In this document: positions 1 to 5,688 of the stretch, piece after piece
Layout: every line of letters starts with the position of its first letter
Numbering within the stretch: the stretch's first letter is position 1
DNA from: Alphaproteobacteria bacterium
GTDB taxonomy: Bacteria; Pseudomonadota; Alphaproteobacteria; Acetobacterales; Acetobacteraceae
Assembly (NCBI GenBank): GCA_013298245.1
Contig: JAAFHD010000047.1
Span: 1-14,091 of the forward strand
DNA length: 14,091 nt
Direction: 5' to 3'
Notes under the pieces: model-generated
Database searches by the model: none
Told to the model about the DNA's origin: nothing
What the model saw: the letters and a program-made list of their open reading frames with translations, nothing else
Program-made: the position numbers and the translations under genes

Positions 1-108
1 CAGCCCGATGGCGGCACCAACCCGGAAGCCTTCGCGCGCTTCATCACCGCCGAGATCGCGAAATGGACCGAAGTCGTGCGCCGCTCCGGCGCGACCGTGG
101 AGGGCTGA
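1..108 (+). CDS. Bug/TctC-family solute-binding protein, C-terminal fragment (5' end outside window)
   Basis: Only the last 35 codons and the TGA stop are present, so the gene starts before the window. The visible end has a GGT-(N/T)-PEAF segment followed by a K/R-W-x-x-V-V-R helix, the usual C-terminal end of Bug (TctC-like) extracytoplasmic binding proteins. It aligns well with the end of the complete Bug gene that follows: both share GGT, PEAF, an (E)(I/V)xxW step and VVR. The next gene starts 3 bases after this stop, so the two probably form one transcript of paralogous binding proteins. The ligand is unknown. Family assignment from such a short piece rests mostly on the match to the neighbour. 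Confidence 0.75.
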   Translation, partial: QPDGGTNPEAFARFITAEIAKWTEVVRRSGATVEG

Positions 109-111
109 TCA

Positions 112-1086
112 ATGCTGCGTCGTTCACTGCTGGCGGCACCCGCGCTGCTGGCCTTTCCCGCCCACGCGCAATGGGCGCCGGCACGCCCGCTGCGGCTGGT
201 GATCCCCTTCCCGCCCGGCGGCACGACCGACCTGGTGGGCCGCATGGTAGCCGAGCGCCTGGCCGCGCGGCTGGGGCAGCCGGTGGTGGTGGACAACCGC
301 GCCGGCGCTGGCGGCAACATCGCGGGTGAGGCGGTGATTCGCGCCGAGCCGGACGGGTACACGTTGCTGTTCAGCTCGATCGGGACTGGCGCGATCAACC
401 ACGGCGTCTACGGCGCGCGCATGCCATGGCGGCCGGAGGAAATGGCCGGCGTCGGGCTGGTCACGCGCATGCCCAATGTGATCATGGTGGCGAACCGGCT
501 GGCGGTGCGGACCATGACGGAATTCCTGGCCTTGGCGCGGGCGCGGCCGGGTGAAGTGACCTATGGCACCGCCGGCGTCGGCACCTCCCCGCATGTGTGC
601 ATGGAAGCGATCGCGCAGATCGCGGGCGTGCGGCTGACGCATGTGCCGTTTCGTGGATCTGGCCCGATGCTGACCGAACTGGTGGCTGAGCGCGTGGACA
701 GCGGGATGGACAATATCCCGAGCGCGCTGGCGCATGTGCGCGACGGCCGTTTGCGCGCCATCGCAATGACCGGCGCGACACGCAGCCGCGTGCTGCCAGA
801 CATCCCGGTGGTGGCGGAAACGCTCGCGGGCTTCGAGGCGACGGCCTGGTTCGGCGTGACCACCAGCAGCCGCGTGCCGCGCCCGGTGATCGCGCGCATT
901 GGCGGGGAGATCGACGCCATCGTGCGCGACCCGGCCTTCCTGGCCAGGCTTGCGGAATTCGGCGCGGAAGGCCCTGCGCTGACACCCGCCGGCGGCACCA
1001 CGCCCGAGGCCTTCGATGCCTTTATGGCACAGGAGGTCACGCGCTGGGCGGCGGTGGTGCGCGCCGCGGATGTGCGGGTGGAGTGA
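112..1086 (+). CDS. Bug/TctC-family tripartite tricarboxylate transporter substrate-binding protein
   Basis: This is a periplasmic receptor of 324 residues, the normal length for the Bug family, which captures small carboxylates or related solutes for TctAB-type carriers. Residues 1-19 form a Sec signal peptide (R-R start, Ala/Leu-rich core, cleavage after AHA). The first lobe begins with LVIPFPPGGTTD (about residues 29-40), followed by VVVDNRAGAGGNIAGE and EPDGYTLLF, all typical of the family. The second lobe carries VTYGTAGVGTSPH, THVPFRGSGPM and the IPVVAE stretch. A ribosome binding site, GGAGGG at 99-104, lies 7 bases before the ATG. No TctA or TctB membrane gene is visible, so it must use a carrier encoded elsewhere, or one upstream of the window. 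The substrate cannot be read from the sequence. Confidence 0.93.
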   Translation: MLRRSLLAAPALLAFPAHAQWAPARPLRLVIPFPPGGTTDLVGRMVAERLAARLGQPVVVDNRAGAGGNIAGEAVIRAEPDGYTLLFSSIGTGAINHGVYGARMPWRPEEMAGVGLVTRMPNVIMVANRLAVRTMTEFLALARARPGEVTYGTAGVGTSPHVCMEAIAQIAGVRLTHVPFRGSGPMLTELVAERVDSGMDNIPSALAHVRDGRLRAIAMTGATRSRVLPDIPVVAETLAGFEATAWFGVTTSSRVPRPVIARIGGEIDAIVRDPAFLARLAEFGAEGPALTPAGGTTPEAFDAFMAQEVTRWAAVVRAADVRVE

Positions 1087-1104
1087 GAGCGGCGAGCGCG
1101 CTCT
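1086..1104. terminator. Stop-spanning hairpin between the Bug gene and fliP (possible bidirectional terminator)
   Basis: A perfect 6-bp inverted repeat, AGAGCG / CGCTCT, surrounds a 7-base loop. It begins on the last base of the Bug gene's TGA and ends within the fliP stop codon (1103-1105 on the minus strand). These are convergent genes 16 bases apart, so a symmetric hairpin could end transcription from both sides. There is no T-run on either side and the stem is short, so the terminator role is inferred from position only. Confidence 0.3.
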
Positions 1105-1819
1105 ACATCGCGAAGCCCTGCACAAGACTGCCCGCCAGCAAGGCCCAGCCATCGACCAGCACGAAGAAGATCAGCTTGAAGGGCAACGACACGACCGAAG
1201 GTGGCAACATCATCATGCCGAGTGACATGAGCAGTGACGCCACCACCATGTCGATCACCAGGAATGGCAGAAACAGGATGAAGCCGATTTCGAAGGCACG
1301 CTTCAATTCGCTGACCAGGAAGGCCGGCATCAGCACGCGATAGGGTGCTTCTTCGGCCGCCTGGGCGGGCAGTTGGGCGAGGTTGAAGAACAGCGCGAGG
1401 TCTGATTCGCGCACCTGTGCAGCCATGAAGCGTCGGAATGGTTCGGCCGCCGCCGCGATGCCTTCGAGCGGTTCCATCCGGCCCTCGTTCATCGGCTGGA
1501 TGCCGGTGATCCAGGCGGCTTCGAAAACCGGCTGCATCACGAACAAGGTCAGGAACAGCGCCAGCCCGATCAGCACCGGGTTGGGTGGCACGCCCTGCGC
1601 GCCGATCGCGGTTCGCAGCAACGCCAGCACGATGACAATGCGCGTGAACGCAGTGGCCATGACCAGCAGGGACGGTGCCAATGACAACAGGCCCACCAGC
1701 GCGGCCAGCTGCATCAGCCGCGCGGTGGCGCCCGGGCCGCTACCGCCGATATCCAGGCTGACGGATTGCGCGAAGGCGGGCGACGCCGCGCACAGGAAAA
1801 GAGCGAGCCAGCGGATCAT
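1103..1819 (-). CDS. fliP: Flagellar type III export gate protein FliP
   Basis: FliP is the main subunit of the FliPQR export gate in the basal-body membrane, through which rod, hook and filament proteins pass. At 238 residues it has the normal FliP length. Residues 1-17 are a signal peptide ending AFA, as in FliP proteins whose leader is removed. Membrane segments lie near residues 38-70, 82-100, 178-198 and 208-232. Family hallmarks include the TAFTRIVIVLALLR block (about 56-69), a PFRRFM stretch before RESDLALF, and MVVASLLMSLGMMMLPP (191-207). The ATG overlaps the fliO TGA (ATGA, 1816-1819), so translation is probably coupled. It is the last gene of a short minus-strand operon pointing away from flgB, so it is split from fliQ and fliR, which lie in the plus-strand operon. 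Confidence 0.97.
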   Translation of the reverse strand: MIRWLALFLCAASPAFAQSVSLDIGGSGPGATARLMQLAALVGLLSLAPSLLVMATAFTRIVIVLALLRTAIGAQGVPPNPVLIGLALFLTLFVMQPVFEAAWITGIQPMNEGRMEPLEGIAAAAEPFRRFMAAQVRESDLALFFNLAQLPAQAAEEAPYRVLMPAFLVSELKRAFEIGFILFLPFLVIDMVVASLLMSLGMMMLPPSVVSLPFKLIFFVLVDGWALLAGSLVQGFAM

Positions 1820-2082
1820 GACGGCGGCAACCAGCCGACCACGGTTTCGCCCTGCGGCCCCGCGATCAGCAGCACTTCGCGGCCGTCCACGGCCAGGATC
1901 ATCGCGGCGCGCCGGCCTTCCAGCGGCAGCACGGCGGCCAGCGCCAGGCGGCCGCGCGCACGGGTGACGGCCGCGGCATTGGGTGCGAGGCCACTGCGCC
2001 GCGCGGCGCGCGCCAGCATGATGGCCAGGCCAATCACCGCGGCCAGCGCACCCACCGCTTGCAGCAGCGACATGCCGCTCAT
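1816..2082 (-). CDS. fliO: Flagellar biosynthesis protein FliO (short form)
   Basis: This is a small 88-residue protein with one N-terminal membrane helix (about residues 5-25) followed by basic residues (R-A-A-R-R) and a small beta-rich cytoplasmic domain. That domain includes VLPLEGRRAAMILAVDGREVLLIAG, split here into VLPLEGRRAAMIL and VDGREVLLIAG, plus a final VVGWL. This layout and its place directly before fliP identify FliO, which helps FliP assemble into the export gate. Alphaproteobacterial FliO is often this short. The chosen ATG at 2082 overlaps the stop of the preceding gene (ATGA, 2079-2082). A second in-frame ATG three codons on (2073) is possible. The call leans on synteny because FliO is poorly conserved in sequence. 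Confidence 0.85.
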   Translation of the reverse strand: MSGMSLLQAVGALAAVIGLAIMLARAARRSGLAPNAAAVTRARGRLALAAVLPLEGRRAAMILAVDGREVLLIAGPQGETVVGWLPPS

Positions 2083-2339
2083 GGTTCGAGTGTGGCGGCC
2101 AGGGCCTCCACCTCCCGCACCAGGGCGATCATGGCGGGGCGCAGTGCATCGGCGGTGCCGATGGGCAGGCCGTCGAGGCGCGCGCAGATGGCGGCGGCTT
2201 CGTCTTCCAGCCCCGCCAGGTCGATGTCGCGCCCGCCTTCGACCAGGGCGCGCGCCATGGCGACGGTGTCGCGCATGGTTTCGATACCGCCGAGGGCGGC
2301 GAGGGATGGCATGTCGGAAGGGCGGCGCGTGGGTGGCAT
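2079..2339 (-). CDS. Uncharacterised small helical protein of the flagellar locus
   Basis: I do not recognise a named family. From the ATG at 2339 the product has 86 residues, no signal peptide and no membrane helix. After a short Pro/Arg-rich start, most of it looks helical and amphipathic: a TMRDTVAMARALVEGG helix, a DIDLAGLEDEAAAICARLDGLP segment (split at GLEDEAAAIC / ARLDGLP), and a last helix ending VREVEALAATLEP. The ARALVxxG-DLxGLExxxxxxCxxLxxLP pattern resembles small proteins I associate with flagellar loci of Rhodospirillales. Size and helicity would suit an export chaperone or adaptor such as FlgN or FliT, but that is inference. It heads the operon with fliO and fliP and overlaps fliO by four bases. 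A TTG start at 2384 would add 15 residues but has no ribosome binding site. The ATG also lacks a strong one. Confidence 0.75.
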   Translation of the reverse strand: MPPTRRPSDMPSLAALGGIETMRDTVAMARALVEGGRDIDLAGLEDEAAAICARLDGLPIGTADALRPAMIALVREVEALAATLEP

Positions 2340-2435
2340 GGGCACATTCTGCCGGGGCGCGGTGAAGGAAAGGTTAACGCGCAAAGCGCCGCGCGGTTCA
2401 TTCTTCGTTTACCCAGGCGCGACATTCTTCGTCGC
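2340..2435. promoter_or_regulatory. Divergent intergenic spacer between the fliO-fliP operon and the flgB operon
   Basis: These 96 bases separate two divergent flagellar operons and must hold a promoter for each, unless transcription starts further inside the genes. I find no convincing sigma-54 (GG-N10-GC) or sigma-28 element and no clear -10/-35 pair on either strand. What is visible is a 10-bp direct repeat close to flgB and a single TTAACC-type half-site (2374-2379, minus strand GTTAACC). There is no Shine-Dalgarno sequence in front of flgB. The assignment as a regulatory region comes from its position. Confidence 0.6.
2399..2432. repeat. 10-bp direct repeat in the flgB leader
   Basis: CATTCTTCGT occurs at 2399-2408 and again at 2423-2432 with no mismatch, 24 bases start to start. 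The second copy ends three bases before the flgB ATG. It sits where a ribosome binding site should be and stands out by being T-rich in a GC-rich region. A pair of operator half-sites or an mRNA leader element are possible roles. Chance recurrence over so short a region is unlikely but cannot be excluded by eye. Confidence 0.6.
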
Positions 2436-2825
2436 ATGGATATGGGTTCCTCCGGACCGATCGCTTTGGCCGAAAGGCGGCTTGCCTGGCTGGATACGCG
2501 CACGCGCGTCCTGGCCGGCAATATCGCCAACGCGGACACACCAGGCTTTCGGCCATCTGATGTCGCGCCCTTCGCGCAGATGATCTCGCGCAACGCTGCC
2601 GGTCGCATCGCGGTGACGGATGCGCGGCATATCGGTCCGCAGCAGGGTGCCGCGCATGCGCGGCCTGATCGCGCCGCGCTGGAACGCACACCAAATGGCA
2701 ATGCCGTCGCGTTGGACGAACAGGCGCTGCGCCTGGCGGAAACCGACCAGCAGCATGCGCTCGCCATGGGCATTCACCGCAAATACCTGGCGCTGTTCCG
2801 CACCGCGCTAGGTCGCAACGCATGA
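2436..2825 (+). CDS. flgB: Flagellar proximal rod protein FlgB
   Basis: FlgB is one of the proximal rod subunits, exported through the FliPQR/FlhB gate and placed above FliE. The 129-residue product has the normal length. The N-terminal helix leads into LAGNIANADTPGFR (about residues 26-39), the rod/hook family signature, and the C-terminal helix around residues 96-125 (LAETDQQHALAMGIHRKYLALFRTALG, seen as LAETDQQHA and KYLALFRTAL) is the matching coiled-coil end. It is the first gene of the plus-strand flagellar operon. The ATG at 2436 has no visible Shine-Dalgarno sequence, and a second in-frame ATG lies at 2442. The stop is 12 bases before flgC. Confidence 0.95.
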   Translation: MDMGSSGPIALAERRLAWLDTRTRVLAGNIANADTPGFRPSDVAPFAQMISRNAAGRIAVTDARHIGPQQGAAHARPDRAALERTPNGNAVALDEQALRLAETDQQHALAMGIHRKYLALFRTALGRNA

Positions 2826-2837
2826 GGGGTTTGAGAC

Positions 2838-3245
2838 ATGGACCTTGACCGCGCTCTCGCCATTTCGGCCGCTGGCATGGCCGCGCAATCAGCGCGGCTG
2901 CGCGTGGTGGCGGAGAACATCGCCAACCGCGACAGCACCGGGCAATCGCCGGGTGCGGACCCGTTCCGGCGCAAGACGATCAGCTTCGAGAACCGCCTGG
3001 ATCGCGCCAGCGGCGCGCCCACGCTGCGCGTCTCGCGCGTGGGTGAAGCGGCGGGTGACTTCCCGCAACGCTTCGACCCCGCGCATCCGGCCGCCAACGC
3101 GGAAGGCTATGTGCGGACCCCCAATATCGACAGCCTGATCGAGACCATGGACATGCGCGAAGCCCAACGCAGCTACAGCGCCAATCTGGCGGTGCTGGAA
3201 ACCACGCGCGGCATGCTGTCGCGCGCGATCGAGGCGCTGCGCTGA
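2838..3245 (+). CDS. flgC: Flagellar proximal rod protein FlgC
   Basis: FlgC is the partner rod subunit of FlgB. The 135-residue product has the expected length. It starts with an LAISAAGMAAQSARLRVVAE helix (about residues 7-26) running into NIANRDSTG, the family's rod signature. The C-terminal half has GYVRTPNID, then the MDMREAQRSYSANLAVLE helix that pairs with the N-terminal helix. The loop between holds DPFRRKTISFE, as in other FlgC proteins. A ribosome binding site, GAGGGG at 2824-2829, overlaps the flgB stop and lies 8 bases before the ATG. The TGA overlaps the fliE ATG by one base (TGATG). Confidence 0.96.
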   Translation: MDLDRALAISAAGMAAQSARLRVVAENIANRDSTGQSPGADPFRRKTISFENRLDRASGAPTLRVSRVGEAAGDFPQRFDPAHPAANAEGYVRTPNIDSLIETMDMREAQRSYSANLAVLETTRGMLSRAIEALR

Positions 3246-3541
3246 TGGTCGCGCCCATCCTTGGCGCCGCGGCCGGCGCCGCGGCCTATCGCGCCGCGCA
3301 GGGCGCCGCCGAGGGCATGGCGTCCGGCGGCTTTGGCGCCGCGCTGCAACGCGCGGTGGAAAACGTTGTGCAGGTGCAGCGCGGTGCTGACGCCGCCTCG
3401 ACGGCCGCACTGCAAGGCCAGGGGTCGGTTTCGGATGTGGTGCTGGCGGTGTCGCGCGCGGAGCTCGCGCTGCAAACCGCCACCACGCTTCGCGACCGTA
3501 TCGTCGGTGCCTATCAGGATGTGATGCGGATGCCGATCTAG
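3245..3541 (+). CDS. fliE: Flagellar hook-basal body protein FliE
   Basis: FliE joins the MS ring to the proximal rod and is the first component exported. The 98-residue product is mainly helical. The Ala-rich start is variable, and the C-terminal half carries the recognisable end: VSDVVLAVSRAELALQT followed by the RDRIVGAYQDVMRMPI type end, where a YQ(D/E)VMRMPI-like tail is typical of FliE. Its ATG overlaps the flgC stop, so translation is probably coupled. A 33-base gap with a strong ribosome binding site separates it from fliQ. The N-terminal Ala/Gly repeats (GAAAGAAAY) are low complexity but still in the correct frame. Confidence 0.93.
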   Translation: MVAPILGAAAGAAAYRAAQGAAEGMASGGFGAALQRAVENVVQVQRGADAASTAALQGQGSVSDVVLAVSRAELALQTATTLRDRIVGAYQDVMRMPI

Positions 3542-3560
3542 TCGCGCAGCCGCGAGCCGC

Positions 3561-3566
3561 AGGAGG
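3561..3566 (+). promoter_or_regulatory. Ribosome binding site of fliQ
   Basis: A perfect AGGAGG lies 8 bases before the fliQ ATG at 3575 and fixes that start. It is one of the strongest ribosome binding sites in the flagellar operon, where most other starts depend on overlap with the preceding stop. Confidence 0.8.
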
Positions 3567-3574
3567 CGGCGCGC

Positions 3575-3847
3575 ATGGAAGAACCCGCAACCCAGGCGCT
3601 GCGACACGCGCTGTGGGTCACGCTGCAACTGGGCGGCCCGCCGCTGCTGGCGATGCTGGTCGTCGGCCTGGTGATCTCGCTGTTGCAGGCGCTGACGCAG
3701 GTGCAGGAAGCGACCGTCGCCTTCCTGCCCAAGGTCATGGTGATGGGCGGCGTGCTGTTGTGGCTCGGGCCCTTCATGACGCGTGTGCTGCAAGGCTGGG
3801 CGGCACAGTTGTTCGATCAGGTTGTGGCGCTTGGCGGATACCGATGA
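3575..3847 (+). CDS. fliQ: Flagellar type III export gate protein FliQ
   Basis: FliQ is the small gate subunit that packs around the FliP-FliR complex in the inner membrane. The 90-residue product has two membrane hairpin segments, about residues 15-38 (TLQLGGPPLLAMLVVGLVIS, within which LLAMLVVGLVISLLQA is the family core) and 52-72. The TQVQEATVAFLPK block at about residues 41-53, between the helices, is the FliQ signature (T-Q-x-Q-E/D-x-T-x-x-F-x-P-K). The stop overlaps the fliR ATG by four bases (ATGA, 3844-3847). Confidence 0.97.
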   Translation: MEEPATQALRHALWVTLQLGGPPLLAMLVVGLVISLLQALTQVQEATVAFLPKVMVMGGVLLWLGPFMTRVLQGWAAQLFDQVVALGGYR

Positions 3848-4623
3848 TCGCGCCGGCCGACATGGCGCTGCTGGCCAGCCTGCCGGCACTGGCCTTCCAG
3901 GCGGTCCTGCTGTTCTGCCGCATGGGTGCGGCGGTGCTGTTGCTGCCGGGCCTTGGCGAGCAGGAAGTGCCCGCGACGCTGCGGCTGACGCTCGGCGTGT
4001 TGCTGGTGCCATTGCTGTTGCCGGTGTTGTCGGGTGGGTTGCCGCCGCCGCCTGAAGCGCTGGGCGAGGCGATCAGCCTGATCGCCACGGAAATCCTGGT
4101 GGGTATCTGGATCGGCACGCTCGCGCGTTTCATCAGCATGGCCTTGGCGCAGGCAGGGCAGATCATCGCCACCATGATCGGCCTGACCAGCCCCTTGCAG
4201 GGCGATGTGGATCTGGGCGCGCAGGCCACCGTGCTGGGCCGTGCGCTGGGTGCGGCGACGACGGTGCTGATCCTGGCCACCGGGCTCTATGCAATTCCGC
4301 TAGCGGCGATGGTGCACAGCTACACCGTGCTGCCCGTTGGCGCGCCGATGGCGCCGGCCGCCGAATCCATCGCGCGCGCGGCCGGCGACAGCCTGGAGAT
4401 CGCATTGCGTCTGGCGGCACCCTTCGTGTTGGGCGCGATCCTGTTCAATGTGGGGTTGGGGCTGATTTCGCGCCTGGCGCCGCAGGTGCAGATTTTTGTC
4501 GTCGCAGCGCCGGCGCAGATCCTGGCCGGCACCGGGCTGCTGATGCTGTTGCTGCCCTTGATGATACAGGTTTGGCACGATGCGACGCAGGCGCTGTTTC
4601 TTGGTCTGCCAGGTGCGCGCTGA
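3844..4623 (+). CDS. fliR: Flagellar type III export gate protein FliR
   Basis: FliR completes the FliPQR gate. From the ATG at 3844 the product has 259 residues, normal for FliR, with about five or six hydrophobic segments. Family features are FCRMGAAVLLLPGLGEQEVPA near the start (read as RMGAAVLLLPGLGEQ then VPATLRL), an IATEILVGIWIGTLAR helix, AGQIIATMIGL, and QIFVVAAPAQILAG near the end. The frame is open further upstream inside fliQ, but the ATGA overlap with the fliQ stop and the family's N-terminus favour 3844. The flhB ATG follows 3 bases after the stop. Confidence 0.96.
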   Translation: MIAPADMALLASLPALAFQAVLLFCRMGAAVLLLPGLGEQEVPATLRLTLGVLLVPLLLPVLSGGLPPPPEALGEAISLIATEILVGIWIGTLARFISMALAQAGQIIATMIGLTSPLQGDVDLGAQATVLGRALGAATTVLILATGLYAIPLAAMVHSYTVLPVGAPMAPAAESIARAAGDSLEIALRLAAPFVLGAILFNVGLGLISRLAPQVQIFVVAAPAQILAGTGLLMLLLPLMIQVWHDATQALFLGLPGAR

Positions 4624-4626
4624 ACA

Positions 4627-5688
4627 ATGGCGGAAGGCGATGACGAACAGGATGGCGCCTCCAAAACGGAACTGCCGACGCAGCGCCGGATGGAACGCGC
4701 GCGGCAGGATGGCCAGACCGCGCTCTCGCGCGAGGCCGTGGCCTTCGGCACGCTGCTGCTGGCGGTGATTGCGTGTCTCATGCTGCTGCCGGCGGCGCTG
4801 TCGGACATGATGGTGTTGCTGCGCGGGGCGCTATCACGCGGGCATGAATGGAACAGCGCGGAGGCGGTGCGCATCGTGCTGCTGGATGCGATCGTGATGC
4901 TGCTGCCCATCCTGGCTGCGACCGCGATCGGCGCGATCGCTGCGACGTTCGCGCAGACGCGTGGCGCCGTGACGCCCAAGCTGCTGATGCCGCAGCTGTC
5001 GCGCCTGTCACCAATGGCGGGCGCCAAGCGGCTGCTGGGCGCGGAGGGCTGGATTGAATTCATCCGCAGCCTGGTGAAGATCGGCGTGGTCGGCGCGGCC
5101 TTGTGGTGGGTGGCGGGGGATGTCGCGCAGTTGGCGCAGACCATGCAGCAACCCAGCGGCCATATGCTGGTCGCCGCCGGCCAGGGCGCGCGGCAATTGG
5201 TGTTCGTGGCGCTGGGCGCTTTCTTCATCCTGGTGATCCTGGATGTGGTGCTGGTGCGCTTCCGCTGGATCGAGCAGCTGCGCATGTCGCGCCAGGAACT
5301 GCGCGACGAAATGAAGGAAAGCGAAGGCGATCCGATGGTGCGCGCGCGCCAGCGGATGATCCGCGAAACCCAGGGTCGGCAACGCATGCTGGCCGCGGTG
5401 CCGGGGGCCACCGTCGTGATCACCAACCCAACGCATTATGCGGTGGCGCTACGATATGATGGCGGCGCGGGTGCAGCGCCGCGCGTGGTGGCGAAGGGCG
5501 TGGACACTGTAGCTGCGCGCATCCGCGAGGCCGCGACCGCCGCCGGCGTGCCGTTGCACGCAGACCCGCCCTTGGCACGCGCGCTGTATCGATTGGACGT
5601 GGACAGGGACATCCCGCCGGAGCATTGGGAAGCCGTGGCCCAGATCATCGCCTTCGTGATGCGCCAACGCGGCGGCTTGCCGAACTGA
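4627..5688 (+). CDS. flhB: Flagellar export apparatus switch protein FlhB
   Basis: FlhB sets the switch from rod/hook to filament export. The 353-residue product has the standard layout. There is a cytoplasmic start (K-T-E-x-P-T-x-R-R then ARQDGQTALSRE), four membrane segments near residues 38-58, 82-106, 146-166 and 190-212, then MSRQELRDEMKESEGDP (220-236) and the C-terminal cytoplasmic domain. The autocleavage site NPTH is intact at residues 267-270 (codons 5425-5436), followed by YAVALRYD and a VVAKGVD stretch, so the substrate switch should work. It follows fliR by 3 bases, and its TGA overlaps the ATG of the kinase gene by one base. Confidence 0.97.
   Translation: MAEGDDEQDGASKTELPTQRRMERARQDGQTALSREAVAFGTLLLAVIACLMLLPAALSDMMVLLRGALSRGHEWNSAEAVRIVLLDAIVMLLPILAATAIGAIAATFAQTRGAVTPKLLMPQLSRLSPMAGAKRLLGAEGWIEFIRSLVKIGVVGAALWWVAGDVAQLAQTMQQPSGHMLVAAGQGARQLVFVALGAFFILVILDVVLVRFRWIEQLRMSRQELRDEMKESEGDPMVRARQRMIRETQGRQRMLAAVPGATVVITNPTHYAVALRYDGGAGAAPRVVAKGVDTVAARIREAATAAGVPLHADPPLARALYRLDVDRDIPPEHWEAVAQIIAFVMRQRGGLPN

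Noticed and set aside
2373..2379. CtrA binding site suggested by GGTTAAC (GTTAACC on the minus strand)
   Set aside because: Only one TTAA half-site is present. Neither direction has a second TTAA after 7 bases, so it does not meet the TTAA-N7-TTAA pattern.
2340..2384. TTG start giving a 101-residue version of the small flagellar-locus protein
   Set aside because: No ribosome binding site precedes it. The ATG at 2339 gives a product that starts closer to the predicted helical region.
2340..2435. Sigma-54 (GG-N10-GC) flagellar promoter in the divergent spacer
   Set aside because: GG and GC pairs are present around 2335-2353, but their spacing is 8 or 14 bases, not 10.
3613..3843. Upstream extension of fliR inside fliQ
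   Set aside because: It would overlap most of fliQ in another frame and adds Arg/Gly-rich sequence. The ATG at 3844 overlaps the fliQ stop and gives the usual FliR length.
5625..5687. Possible longer start of the kinase gene inside flhB
   Set aside because: It adds 21 basic residues without a membrane helix. The ATG at 5688 sits on the flhB stop in the standard coupling arrangement.
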